Shown here in pieces: positions 1 through 11,043 of a stretch of 64,000 nt of DNA. Below the pieces are notes generated by a model. That model saw nothing but the letters and a program-made list of their open reading frames with translations. It searched no databases and was not told where the DNA came from. The stretch covers positions 62,001 through 126,000 of the forward strand of contig NJFT01000094.1 of NCBI GenBank assembly GCA_002221725.1, in the 5' to 3' direction. This DNA is from Scedosporium boydii. Taxonomy: Eukaryota; Ascomycota; Sordariomycetes; Microascales; Microascaceae. Every line of letters starts with the position of its first letter. Position 1 is the stretch's first letter. Made by a program: the position numbers and the translations under genes.

Positions 1-116
1 CCAACTTGGAGGACCTGCGAATCGTGCGCCGAACATCTATCCATCTTCTTTTTTCTTTCCTTTGAGTGGTAACAGCATCGCAACCTTGGGCGAGATCGTC
101 GTTCAGAATCGCAACC

Positions 117-803
117 ATGGAGGCCTTCCCACCCGCACCACAGCCAATTGGCATTTTCGACCAATTCATCGCCCGACAGACGGAAACCGTTGTCGTGGAT
201 GAAAAGGTCATGTCGCTGTCCGGAGACAGCTTCGACATCAAGCTCGCCAATGGATTCCCACTCCTTCGCGTTCAAGGTAACGCTTTGTCCCTCCGAGGCC
301 GGAAGGAGGTCTTCGACATGGCCAACAATCATCTTTTCACGATCGTCAATAAGCTTCTGTCATTCCGGCCGACATTCCTCGTTGAGAATCCGTCTGGTCA
401 GACCATCATGGAGGTAAAGAGCAGCCTTTCGACCCGTAAGTTGTCCATTCCCCCTCCCTAATGTTGAATGAGGTTCTCGCCTGCGTGTTGCGCTCAAGGT
501 TTGTCGCAGGACTGACAAAGGTTCTTTTCCAAAATAGTAATTGGTTCCAAAGCCACGATCACATTCACTTCCAAGAGCGGAAAGCAAGAAATCCTTGTCA
601 TGAGAGGCAACTGGCGATCTTCGAGTGCAGATATCGTGGAGGAGTCCACCGGCTTCGTTGTGGCTAGAATCAAGCGCGACAGGAACCTCAAGCATTACTT
701 TGCAGGTCAGCAGACGTATACGGTCACCGTCGCCCCGGGTGTGGACATGGCGCTCGTAGTAGCGATGTGTATCTGTATGGATGAGAAGAATAACGACAAA
801 TAA
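117..803 (+). CDS. LURP-one-related (LOR/tubby-like) protein
   Basis: Two exons, 117-435 and 538-803, joined across a 102-bp intron with a GTAAG donor and TAG acceptor, give 194 residues. The ATG at 117 lies in a good context (gcaaccATGG); the upstream in-frame extension has no better start. The protein reads like the LOR family. A short N-terminal lead (IGIFDQFI) is followed by beta-strand-rich sequence with the typical pattern of a default phrase (LRVQGNALSLRGRKEVFD), a lipid-scaffold-like strand (PTFLVENPSG), and a C-terminal half containing NWRSSSADIVEESTG and a final hydrophobic helix (VDMALVVAMCICMDE). The length matches the usual 190-220 residues. LOR proteins have a tubby-like barrel. 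Their biochemical role in fungi is unknown, so none is assigned. Confidence 0.8.
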
Positions 804-1448
804 TGTGACACCGAGCATTGGGGGCGGACAGCTTCTCCAGATTGATACCCAGTATAATATTTATGCTCCATACAATTTAATGATTCGTCTCTCTGGTCCT
901 CTGAGGATGCCCGTGCCATGTTCTCTCCTCTGTAAAAGGGGAAAAAGTTCAGATTCACCGCACTGGAGTCAGATGCATAGCGGCGAGATCGGTTGCCATG
1001 AACCCTGGTCGTCTGCAGATCCACCTTTGCCAAGAAGAGCGTCGATGTCGGCTCCAGTGGCTCGCCGGCGAGGGGGTGACAGAGGAGACACGACAACCGG
1101 CTCTCTCAACATAAACGATAAAATACGTGTTTTCATATATCTTGCAACTTTGTGATAGAAATCTATATGACTGAACTAGATATAATTGTTATGCTTAAAA
1201 GAAGGCGGAGTATATACATATTTGTACGAAAACAAAACTTCGCTGAGCTTCCTAAATTTAATAGCCATGGTATATTTTTTCAAACCAAGATATTCTATTC
1301 CGTCCTCAGCTTCTAGTCGGATGAAACATTTGGACGCTAGAAGATGAGCATGTGGCAAGGCCCCGTGCTCTAGGCCGTTACGGGTGAAAACATAGTCCCT
1401 GGCCTCCATTCGGACCCAGAAGTGGCGCGCGCTAATCGTGATGGTTCT
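804..1448. other. Intergenic, convergent 3' flanks
   Basis: Region between the stop codons of two convergent genes. I see no coding pattern and no RNA gene here. The stretch around 1,100-1,270 is AT-rich and probably holds the two 3' ends. Confidence 0.5.
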
Positions 1449-2249
1449 TTAAGCGACAGGAGCTTCGTCGCATCCAACGCGGGTTGAGCTAATGGCAATG
1501 TCGTCGTACCAGAAGGTGTTAGTGTCACCACCGTACGACTCCCAGCCGAAGTAGATACCAGTGACTTTGGGCTTGACACTGCTCCGCTGCCACTGACCGG
1601 CGTTCGCGTTGGTGACGCCCGCCTTGCTGGTAAGACCGTCAATGACGTCGCCGTTCAACCAAGTCTCGACGGTGCCGTCGGTTCCCAAGTGGTATTCGAA
1701 GCATTCCCAGCTGCCTGCTGGAAGCGCCTTAGAGGCAGCAATGCCCTGCGGGGAGAGATCAGGGAGGGTGGCATCGTCCGACTCGCGGTTATACATTAGG
1801 ATCTTGCTCTGCCCGCCAATGCGGAGGTGCTTGTTGGCGCCTTGGGCGGAGTCGGGCATGGTGATAAAGGAGACATGGGAGTCGGTTAGTGCCTTGGAGG
1901 CTTTGCTATAATCGGATGGTCATTAGTACGGTTTTTCACCGCTAGAACTCCTCTTCTTTCGCCGGGAGATATTTGCTTACATCCAGGCCCTGACATAGAC
2001 ATCGCCGCTAGGAACCTTTGTTGTGCCGAAAAACATGTGTCCGCAATAGCCTCCGGCACCATCAACCCTGACGGAATTCTTGCCGCTGTGGGCGGTTGAG
2101 CTGTCAAGGCTCACTTTACCACCCTGGTTACAGTCATTGGCGTAGGTGGGCCAGGAGGCCTCGTCCCATCCGCCTTCGAAGTCCTCAGAGACCTGAGCGA
2201 GGGAGAATGGGACTAAAGCAAGCGCGAGAAGGAAGGTTCTGCGGAACAT
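1449..2249 (-). CDS. Secreted Cip1-like protein (polysaccharide-lyase-like jelly roll)
   Basis: Exons 2249-1981 and 1905-1449 with a 75-bp intron (GTAAGC donor, TATAG acceptor) give 241 residues. Residues 1-18 form a clean signal peptide (MFRRTFLLALALVPFSLA, then Q19). The mature protein strongly resembles Trichoderma reesei Cip1. Landmarks are DFEGGWDEASWPTYANDCNQ, GYCGHMFFGTTKVPSGDVYV, HLRIGGQSKILMYNRESDDA, ECFEYHLGTDGTVETWLNGD and a C-terminal TFWYDDIAISSTRVGC. Cip1 is a cellulose-induced secreted protein whose fold resembles glucuronan and alginate lyases. A role in plant cell-wall breakdown is therefore expected, but the substrate is uncertain. The T. reesei protein ends in a linker and CBM1; here the chain stops 7 residues after the conserved VGC (DEAPVA), so there is no cellulose-binding module. 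Confidence 0.88.
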
Positions 2250-3320
2250 TGTTGCAGGTCTCCGCCTTGGGAGTTCGTAAGGACTTGCTTAAGATAATGT
2301 GATAACGGATAGAGGCGCAAAGACAAGAGTAGCCCCAAGGGAATGGGAAAGGTCAGGGTATTTAGGTGCTCCAATTTGTAGCCCGGCGGTCCAGGTTCCG
2401 TTGCCGTTGCCGGAACAGTTATATGACTTGTACTGTCATATCCGTCTCTCCACTCTATTCCTCACAAACTCGGAAATTCGGTCCCCGTTTCCCCCCCAAT
2501 AGTGATGCGATGCCTTACAACTTCACGAAGGCGCACTCTCCTCATTCCCAGCCTCTTTGTTCAGCAGCTGCTACGGACAATGGTTTCGCATCTCCTCAAT
2601 GACATTCGAAGGTCTTTGGCGCTCAAACGTTACCTCGGTCACAATACTGCTGCCGTTTTTTATGTGGGCTTACGGATATTGTATCATCCAAGTCTTCATC
2701 GCTTCCCACTAGAAATCCGCTTTGAATACACATTAGCCTAAATATCGAATATTACATCCCAGCCGAAAATATTTTCATTCGTGGCATTTTCATACCAGGG
2801 GTGGTAATGGAATCATGCCGCATATATAATATTTAAATAAGCCTCCGCCGCTCCTGTCAAGCGTAGACTGTTCGAATTAGATGTCTTGGTCGCGACAACC
2901 CTGAATGTAATTTATCTCCCTTAATTCCATAATCTATGCCCCTGGCTCCTCCAAGGCGATCGTGTAACTGAACCACGGTCATAAATGACGACGAAGCCTA
3001 GGAAGCACTTCGCATCAGACTGATAAGGGGCTTAAATTGAGCGGAAAGTCGCAGAGTCCATGCAATACGTACATACATAGGACTTCCGGGACGTGCACGA
3101 TTAGATCGATACGACGGGCTGGGAATATGCCCTGCTACGGAGTTACCGGGATGCCGATTTTACTATGATGATCTTCACCACTTGATCAGGGTTGGATGAA
3201 AAGTAGTAATTAACAAGAGAGATTGTACTTTATCCAAGCTAACATACACGAGAGCTGAACAGTCTGTTACTCCACAGGCAGGCGAAAATCCATACATGCT
3301 GCTCTTCAAATTCGGGGGTT
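2250..3320. other. Intergenic: Cip1-like promoter and ZIP 3' flank
   Basis: No gene recognised. The first few hundred bases upstream of 2,249 are the promoter of the Cip1-like gene. The part from about 2,750 to 3,240 is non-coding and moderately AT-rich. Short reading frames here have no recognisable homology or codon pattern. Confidence 0.45.
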
Positions 3321-4435
3321 TCATGCCCATTTACCCAACAAAGCCATGAGACCTGCACCCAGGCACATGCATGCAAAAGCGGCCATGGTGACAGAAATGC
3401 TGCTGCGACGCATCTCGGTGCTAAACAGGAACTCGTGGGCCATGAGCTCGACAAGGCCAGTATAGAGAAGGATGCCGGCCGAGATGGAATCGAATACACC
3501 GTTGACAATCAGGGTCGAAGAGCTTCCGGGGGCAAGGCTCTCGCGAACACCCAAGCCGGCGGCGATGGCTATGGGTGTTGATAATGCGTAGAGGGTTCCA
3601 AGGAGATAAGGCATCCACCCTTTGCCAGGTGGCCAATGGGCAACGGCCAAACGTGACCCAAGACCAAGGCCCTCAAATGTCTGGTGGAAGACCAGGACGA
3701 TGTAGAGCACCACAAACTCATCACCGGACACGGCAAGAGTCAGGCCAATGAATATGGAGTGAAATATGACACCAAATTCGAGAATGAAGATGGCAGTCAT
3801 TTGCATCGCCAGCGAGTCGAATTCGGTATGTTCCCGCGCGTGACCTAAGTGTTCGTGTGCGGCAGGAACACTTTCTTTGGGGTCCATCACGACAGCTGTG
3901 GTGTTGGCATCTTGTTCTACATTGCATTGTTAGTTGAGTGGAATCCTCCGTGGGTAGTGAAAGGACAGCACTCACCAACATCACCCGCTTTATCGGACTG
4001 CTCCAAACTCCGGGAGAAACCCGGTATGCCGTAACGGCTAGAAATAAGTTCGATAAAGAACATAAAGAAGACTGTCATGAGGGCGATGCCCTCTGGCCAC
4101 GAATATTGTGTAATCGGGCTGTCCTCGTCCAGACATGGCGAGCCGAGGGCCTCTACGGCTGGGGCAAGTAGATGAATAAAGGCTGTGGCGACAATGACTC
4201 CAGAACCAAAGTACTTGGCGATGAAGAGCGCGGTTCGGGGAAAGGGGAGTCGCTGTGTGCGGGCGAGAATGACGGGCGCGAGAGCGCCTAACAGGGAACC
4301 GACTAAAATAACGAAGATGGCGGATATGCGAAGTCCCAGGCGACCATCATAGTCGTTCTCAGGCCCACATTCGATCGTCACGGTGAAAGAAGAACTGTCA
4401 GACGAGTCCTCTCGCCGGACAAAATGACCAATCAT
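3321..4435 (-). CDS. ZIP-family zinc (iron) transporter
   Basis: Exons 4435-3976 and 3916-3321 with a 59-bp intron (GTGAGT donor, TAG acceptor) give 351 residues. The start is the first in-frame ATG; the open frame extends upstream to 4522 but only through a TTG. The protein is a multi-pass plasma-membrane ZIP permease of the Zrt1/Zrt2 type. It has an N-terminal CGPENDYDGRLGLRISAIFV segment before TM1, then TM2-3 (FIAKYFGSGVIVATAFIHLL). A cytosolic His-rich loop lies at residues 174-183 (HEHLGHAREH). The paired metal-site helices are HSIFIGLTL (H206) and HQTFEGLGLG (H231, E235). Length and order fit the family. It imports divalent metal, most likely Zn2+; specificity for zinc over iron is inferred. 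Confidence 0.93.
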
Positions 4436-5366
4436 GATGCAAGTCGGGACGGTTTTCTGGGCTTGTCCCTTGTCGAAAGAGGGAATGTCTCCTGCAAGCC
4501 AAGATGCTTGGCAACTTGGCAAGGCTATTGCCGAGGAATAGAAGGATGGAAGAAGAGTGTAAGATGCGCGGGCAGGGATCTCCTAATCCTATGCTGATGT
4601 TGCGGCTTGGCAGGACAAGTTATATTGATCACCGAACGAGCAGATGACGAGGAACGAGTACCTTGATGGCATCTGAACCATCCTTTTCCCCACCCGCCCG
4701 CGCGACTGGAACTAGCGTCCGGATAGATCGGCAAAAAGAAGACTTTTCTAGACGATTATTGGGTTATCCTATCTCGTTATTGAGTGTTTGGGTCTCTTGA
4801 GGCCAAACGGGTTGCATTTATTGGTAACCGCACGTAGGAGAATCTGATGAGCCGCCTGTGGGATAAGTGCAGCACCACCCGAGAACCTGGTCGTCCCAAT
4901 TATAAAGTTGCCGTCATACCCGTCATCCGAGAATATCTTTGGGACGTTTCTTGTTCCTGTCTCGTATGAATCATTTTGTCTATTACGTATTGGAGTATTC
5001 GTGTCCCGCGGGCAGCTGCTTGATGGATGCTATTTGATACCAGGGGCAGGTATCCCGGTTTTGGTGACGTGGGGGAACAGCCCACAAAAACAGAAGAGGG
5101 AATATTCATGTATCCGATCTCTATTTTTAGTCTGTCTTTCCTTGCTTTTATTTCATTTATCGCGGTGTTTTCATAAAAAGGAACAAGCATAATAAAGAAA
5201 AAAAAAATAACCTGCGGGCTAATTGTAGGCAAGAGCCCACATGTATTGTTTAGGTTTAGTCTAGGTTTTTGTCTTAGGAAAATTTATTCTGATGTGGAAT
5301 CCGACCCCACTGACTCGATGTTGCCCTCGATCAATGAATATGTCAAGGGGCAAAGTCGACCGGTCT
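4436..5366. other. Intergenic: ZIP promoter and Argonaute 3' flank
   Basis: No gene seen. The promoter of the zinc transporter occupies roughly 4,436-4,900. A single weak zinc-response-like word, ACCTTGATGGC at 4660-4670, matches 8 of 11 positions of the yeast Zap1 site ACCTTNAAGGT. The rest, up to 5,366, is the 3' flank of the Argonaute gene. Confidence 0.4.
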
Positions 5367-8300
5367 TCAAATGTAAAACATGCTGTTTCTCAACTTCAAG
5401 TGAGGCTCGACATCTGTATTCCCAACGGTGCCGCCCCGCCCCAGGCTACCAGCAACTGACCCAGCTCCCGAAGCCGCAGGAGTTGAATCGTACACGTCTT
5501 TCAAATATACCCGAGCCCGCTCACACAGAATGTGCGCGTAGTAAACCGGGGCACAAATGCTCACGGCCTTGGTTGCCCTGCCGTACGTGTAGCACAGGGT
5601 CTGGCTTAAGCTTTCCACCACATCAGCGACGTTTCGGTACGGAGGTGGGACGCCCTTCTTGTAGTGACCTCGGAAAATCTCGTCGAGGATCACAACATAG
5701 TGTGCCGGTCTCGCAGTGCCCTGGATCGCAGTGTGCGATTGGAGGTAAAAGTCCCAGGTTCCCGCCTCGGTGACGCCCCGATCAACGACAGTGCCAGCCG
5801 GGTTATTACCGCCGCGATCTGCGTCTTTCTCGCTCGTGGGATAGAAACGCGTATGGTGTCGCTTGCTGACGATAATGATTGTGATCCGTGGCAGCCCGGC
5901 CTTTTGGTCGGCTGCTGGATACACCTCCTTGCAGGCCTCTCGGAATAGCGGGAGCTCTTCAACGAGAACCTTCTGGTACTGGCCTTCCGACACGCCATCA
6001 CGGTACACGAGGATGTTTTCCGGCAGAGTCTTGTTCTTTCCGAGCTCTTTCCAGAGTCGCAATCTGGACTTGAGCATGTCCTTCATCTCCGAGACCATTT
6101 CCTGGCTTGCTTCGGATTGGAGCCGGAGCACGCCCGGCCACTGGGACACGTGTCTGTCTATGCTCGCAACCATGCCTGCAACACTGGGGGCCGAGGTGCT
6201 GGATCCGGGAGACGGATGCGTGACATCGATTCCCACAACCATAGTCTTTCCTTCGTTGACGATACCGAGTCGAGATGGGTCGACGAGCTGATTCTGGCCG
6301 CCGAGCTTGAGATTGAATTTCAACGCGACGTTGTTAAAGTATTGGTCTTGGCCCTGTTGTTTGGCCAGCTTGTCGGCCACAACACAAATGGTGTGGAGGC
6401 CATACCTCGTGTCTCCGTACGATTTAATGCGGTAGTACACGGGAGTATTGCTGGTCGGGAGGATGACGAGGAGGAGATCGAGCGGTCCTGCAGCGCCTTG
6501 CATGAGATTGCTGAGCTGCGGATCGTCGGGGTTGTTGAGGTTGAGTTTCCTTCCCGGCATGGGAGGAGCTACCGTGATCCCGCGTCTCTTCAAGACATCG
6601 GCAAAGCTCCTGATCACGTCGACCGGGTTGACGGAGTCATACACGTTCCGGGTGCCCGGATGTGTGACGACGAGGTACGACCACTTCTTCAAGTTACCCG
6701 CCGCGCTGAATTGGACTTCGGTCATATTCCAGCCGCCGAAACGGACTTGAACCGACTTGGCCTGTTTGTATAAGACCTTGGGCTCTGGGAGAACCCGTCC
6801 TGGAACCTTGATTAAGTTGGGGGTTGCGGATACCCCGAAGTGTCCCTAAATGGAGTTGGCGATGTTAGCAATGACCCATTACCCTTATTTCCTTGGGGAG
6901 TGGATATCTGCTGTCTTGGGGACAGCACTCTGATGTACTTACCAAAAGGAGGTTTGCCTTGGGTGACAAGCCCACCGTGTTGAGACCATCCCGCAGGATC
7001 GACTCGGCATTTTCCCACGGTTTGCGAACGGCAAACCGGATCATGTTCTGGGTTTGTTCTGGACTCAATTTGGTATTCGCATTTTGTCCGGGAAGAAGAT
7101 TGCAGGCCTCGGGGGGCAGATATGTTGGTCGCTCTCGTGTGCCAACGTTGACGACGGGGATATTCGCATTGACAGAACGGTTGTACGCTACGGGTACTCG
7201 TTAGTTTTCTATGCCTGAAGAGGCCTCATTGATAAGGGAAAAGAGTCACTCACTCTGCTTGAAATAATCGTAGACGCTGATATATTTTCCGCTTCCTGTC
7301 GAAGAGGAAGGCTTGCTGCTCTCTGCAACAGGGGCTCCCTTTCCTTTCTTCTTTTTCTTTCCTGCCTCGCCCAGCCCCTGTGCTACTGCTGGTTTGGCCG
7401 CGCTCGTGGAACTATCCATCCAGAACTGAACTTCCTTCGGACCTGCCCCGAACCTCGCGACCTTTGGCGGATGTTCCGTACCTTGCCCATCATTCTGCGT
7501 GGCAAGTCCGAGAATCGTCTTGGTTCGGACGATGACTTCGCCTCTCTTATTCGTGCGTTCGGGAAGGTGACGCATCGTGATCCTCAACCTCTTCACAAAG
7601 TTGTGAAGCCCCGTTACGTTGCGATTCCGATCTAGATATTCATTCATCACCGCATCGAGGGGCCCGCTCTGATAGAAGACGCCATGGCTAACATTCACGT
7701 TGACCAGGATGCGGGTGGTTGCCGCTCGAACGCTTGCAAAAAATCCTCGTACGGCGACGAGGCCAGCACCAAGGCTATAGTTGGCGGTACCTTCCTTGAG
7801 GGAAAACGTCTTGTTGGCGCCTACCGAAATGAGGTCCTTGGACAACCTGGAATGGTGGTTTAGAAAAATGTTCAGGGCCTGGATAGTGGGCATCTTGTCG
7901 ACGTCGTCGGCGGATGGGGCGGTCGCCTTGAGGTGGTTGATGAGGGTCCTGACGGAGAGGGTATTGGTAAATAACAACCTAACGGTGTAGACCGGCGCAT
8001 CTTCTCGAGGTTCCTCGAAGCGCTCGTCGTGATATGCTATTTTAATCGAGATTTGGTTGCCTCCGAGCTTTCGCCGCGATATCAGCGTTGATTTGAAATC
8101 GGAGACGATATCTTGTTGGAACCCCGCGAGTTCGGGGGCTTGGAGGACTTGTCGGATTATCTGGGTGAGCTTTCGACCTGTCGCACCCGGGGACGTCGAG
8201 ATATCATAACGGTAGAGTGTCAGGTCGGAGGACGCCACCAGTTCGACGTAGTTGGCCCAGACAGTTATGGGCCGCCCACCGGTACCGTAACCCGGTCGTA

Positions 8301-8622
8301 GAGGAGACAACGTCTTCAAACTGAGATTCGCAACTTGTTTGGAGAGGAAGTCGTCTTCGGCTTTAGTAACTGTCGTCGAGGGTGGAGAATCGGGTCCGCC
8401 GGGTCTGTAGTCGAAAGGGGTTAGCTCGGCATTCACGCCGGACTTTGCGGAAGCGGTGAACACCTACGAAAATATCCTGGCGCCTCCACCACCACCGCCA
8501 GGACCGAAACCTCCACGGCCACGACCGCCTCCGCCGCCGCCGCCTCCTCTACCACCTCTACCGCCTCCCCCACCGCCTCCTCCGCGACCTCCTCGACCTC
8601 CGCGTGGTTGATAGTGTGACAT
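5367..8622 (-). CDS. Argonaute protein (QDE-2-like slicer)
   Basis: Four exons (8622-8468, 8404-7254, 7187-6943, 6845-5367; introns 63, 66 and 97 bp) give 1009 residues. Intron 1 ends with a CTAAC branch point and CAG. Residues 3-48 are Gly/Arg-rich RGG repeats, typical of fungal Argonautes and likely sites of arginine methylation. The N-domain, linker and PAZ follow, ending with PVVNVGTRERPTYLPPEAC. The MID segment contains FAVRKPWENAESIL. PIWI fills exon 4: GIDVTHPSP gives D724, QEMV gives E766 (glutamate finger), YRDGVSEGQ gives D800, and YYAHILCERAR gives H955. The DEDH slicer tetrad is thus complete, and the C-terminus is the usual hydrophobic MFYI. The protein should bind small RNAs and cleave complementary transcripts in quelling-type silencing. 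There is no sign of damage. Confidence 0.97.
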
Positions 8623-11043
8623 CGATCACGATTATGACCAGTAAAAACAGAGCAAGTAAATGGATGGGATTGGAAAGAAAGAAAAGTTTGGGCTACGTGG
8701 GAATGGTTTGACTGGGAGCCTGACACGCATTTATGGAGGGGGAGAGATGGCCAAGGCATCCAGGCCCCTGGTTTGGCCGGAGCACTCAATTGGTGCCCGC
8801 TCTCAGCCCAGTCTGCGGGAGGCCAACTCTCTTTGTGTGACGAGAACAGAGCATCCATTTTTTTTGCTTCGAATCAGATGATGGAGTAATTATGTGACCA
8901 TCCGACTGTCAATATTTTTGTACTGTGTCCCCTTGATGAATTCCTCGACTGAACCAGTGAATGATTCGGGACTCGTTTAGAGGAGGCCTGGGGTAATGTT
9001 CTGTTTTAGGCAATGTTACAGCGCTACAGCAGACTGCCAGCACCATCTCATATCCAACGATTCATCATTGATGGATTTAAACTTTCAGTGGCTGGCGAGC
9101 CAGTCCAGACCAGACAGATAGGTGCAGCCCTATATTCCCGCTCAGGAGGCTACCCTGTGCCCTGGTAAACTAAGTTTGTTAAGTTAGGACCCCTGTACCT
9201 AAATGAGGTACCTGTGTATTCATTGTCGATATTACTACTTCATAGTCAGTCCTCTTGCAGGGAGGTAGTGTGGCTGACTATAAGACTTGGTAGCCGTGAC
9301 GTCATTCATATCGCCAGGCAGAAAATGTGAGCAAGTCTGTGAATTTGTTAACTGGAATGGTGATCAGCCAAGTACCCTAGAAATTAACTTCGATACTCGG
9401 TTGGATTATCTTCCTTTGAGGATAACGCATTGAAACGTGAAACGAGAATGGATCTCTCTCAATTTTGAGGCTTATCTCCCTTCTCTGCTCTGCTCTCGTC
9501 CTTGCTACTGTCCATCCCGCCCCCCTTCTTCTTCTTTCCTTTCCCCTTATTTTCCCTTCGCTATTTTCCGCTTCTTCCTCTTCTTCTCCTCCCTTTTACT
9601 CTTTCGTGAAAAAAAGTAAGATTGGAGTTGAATTATTTCAAACACTACTCCTCAAACTGAAGATTTTGGCTCAGCCTACGTATGCGACTGGGAAAACGAG
9701 ATGGTTTCTACTATATCCGAACGACTTATTGGGGCCATGAGGCTTATGTGATGCATTGAGCCTAGAACTTGAGCATGCGCTTCTTCGTCGTCTCCCTGGC
9801 AACCTTCGTCCGCCGCAACCGATTTAGGCGCGCCAAGTAGATGGATCAGAGGACAGGTAGATGGCCGACGTCGTTGATGCAGTACCATTCGAGATCAGCA
9901 TGGAGAGGCCGCCGAGATAAGACCCCGCGTCAAACCACCTTTGCTTAAGTGGGACGCTCTCAGACACTTCACCTTTGTGATTTCCGTGGGCGTGGCGAGG
10001 CCTCAGAATGAGGAACTAGCGGTGACAAGTGGTGAGAACCTCATTTTCCTTGAGTTGCATGTCCTCGATGCTGCGCAATCGGATTCCGGAGTGCGCATGC
10101 AGCGCACGAGAGGCGCTGCCCACCTTCCGCGACTCGGAAATATATTTGAAAGTTAATTTACCAGCTCCGTGCGGTGAAGGCCGGGTTCCGCATGACTGTG
10201 GATGTCGCCGAGTAAACATGCAATTTTCGTTGCGCATACTTGAAGAGGAAGGAGACGGATCCGTGGCAAAAACAAGTGGCGGTCGCGTCAACAAGTCGGC
10301 CCTTTGATGAAAATACTTCATTTTACCTACCCCATCTATCTCTTTGTAAAACAGGCTCGTCAAATAGGATCCTTGGCAGTTGAACATTTGCCCACTCAAA
10401 TAAGCCGTGCTCTATCTAATTGGAGAAAAGGGGTGCGATTTTAAGTGAGAATTTCTAAGGCAATCGTCATCACGCATGGCAATTAGATTGTTTAGCGAGT
10501 GCGTGGCCGATACGGATGCACCGAAGCGAGCGGTGGACCGGTGCTGGAGATGGATGCAACGATCAATCCCCGCCGTCCTCGGATGTTTGGCTCAGAGATA
10601 TGTGGGATGTATGGAATGCCTCAAATCGTGATTACCCCGCTCGATCCCGGTGTCAATCGGACGGTCGCGCCATTTGAAACCGGGCTGTGCTGACGCGGGA
10701 ACCTTGGAAAGTGGAAAAAAACACAGACACAAATCCGTCGCAGACCATGCACTATTGGCTCATCTGCATATCTTGCGCCACGATGCGGGTCTTTCGTCAG
10801 TTGGAGAGCCAATGGCTTTAACGGGCAATCGTCGGAACTCTCGTCCGTGGACCGACAGATGGATGGAACCGCACTATCAACATCCCATTGAGGAGAAGGA
10901 GGAAGCAGTATTTAACCTGATGAAGATAGCTCGTGGGTTCTTGGAGAGTTCTTCTCAAGTTCTATCGGACTTTCCACCTCCATTCCTCTCCGACACGGGG
11001 CAGATTCGATTGTTCAACGTTGCAAACAAAAAAACTGTGCATC
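8623..11043. other. Long intergenic region without a recognised gene
   Basis: About 2.4 kb between divergent genes. The Argonaute promoter lies at the left. A pyrimidine-rich tract at about 9,476-9,605 resembles fungal promoter or 5' UTR sequence. Around 9,700-9,920 the minus strand has a 30-odd-codon open stretch ending in a stop, which I cannot assign. It could be a worn gene fragment. The right part, from about 10,400, is the promoter of the GMC gene. A loose CGG-N9-CCG pair is at 10833-10847. Confidence 0.45.

Noticed and set aside
8433..8858. Minus-strand frame rich in Glu, Val and Ala near the Argonaute start
   Set aside because: It is a frame-shifted reading of the RGG-encoding exon 1 of the Argonaute gene.
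9437..9740. Two overlapping frames rich in Leu, Ser and Pro
   Set aside because: They are produced by a pyrimidine-rich tract typical of fungal promoters and have no homology that I recognise.
9700..9920. Possible minus-strand gene fragment with a Ser/Thr/Gly-rich stretch
   Set aside because: Only about 30 codons before a stop, with no motif; too little to call a pseudogene.
10833..10847. CGG-N9-CCG pair upstream of the GMC gene as a fifth operator
   Set aside because: The spacing is 9 rather than 8 and the spacer sequence differs, so it cannot be grouped with the other four.
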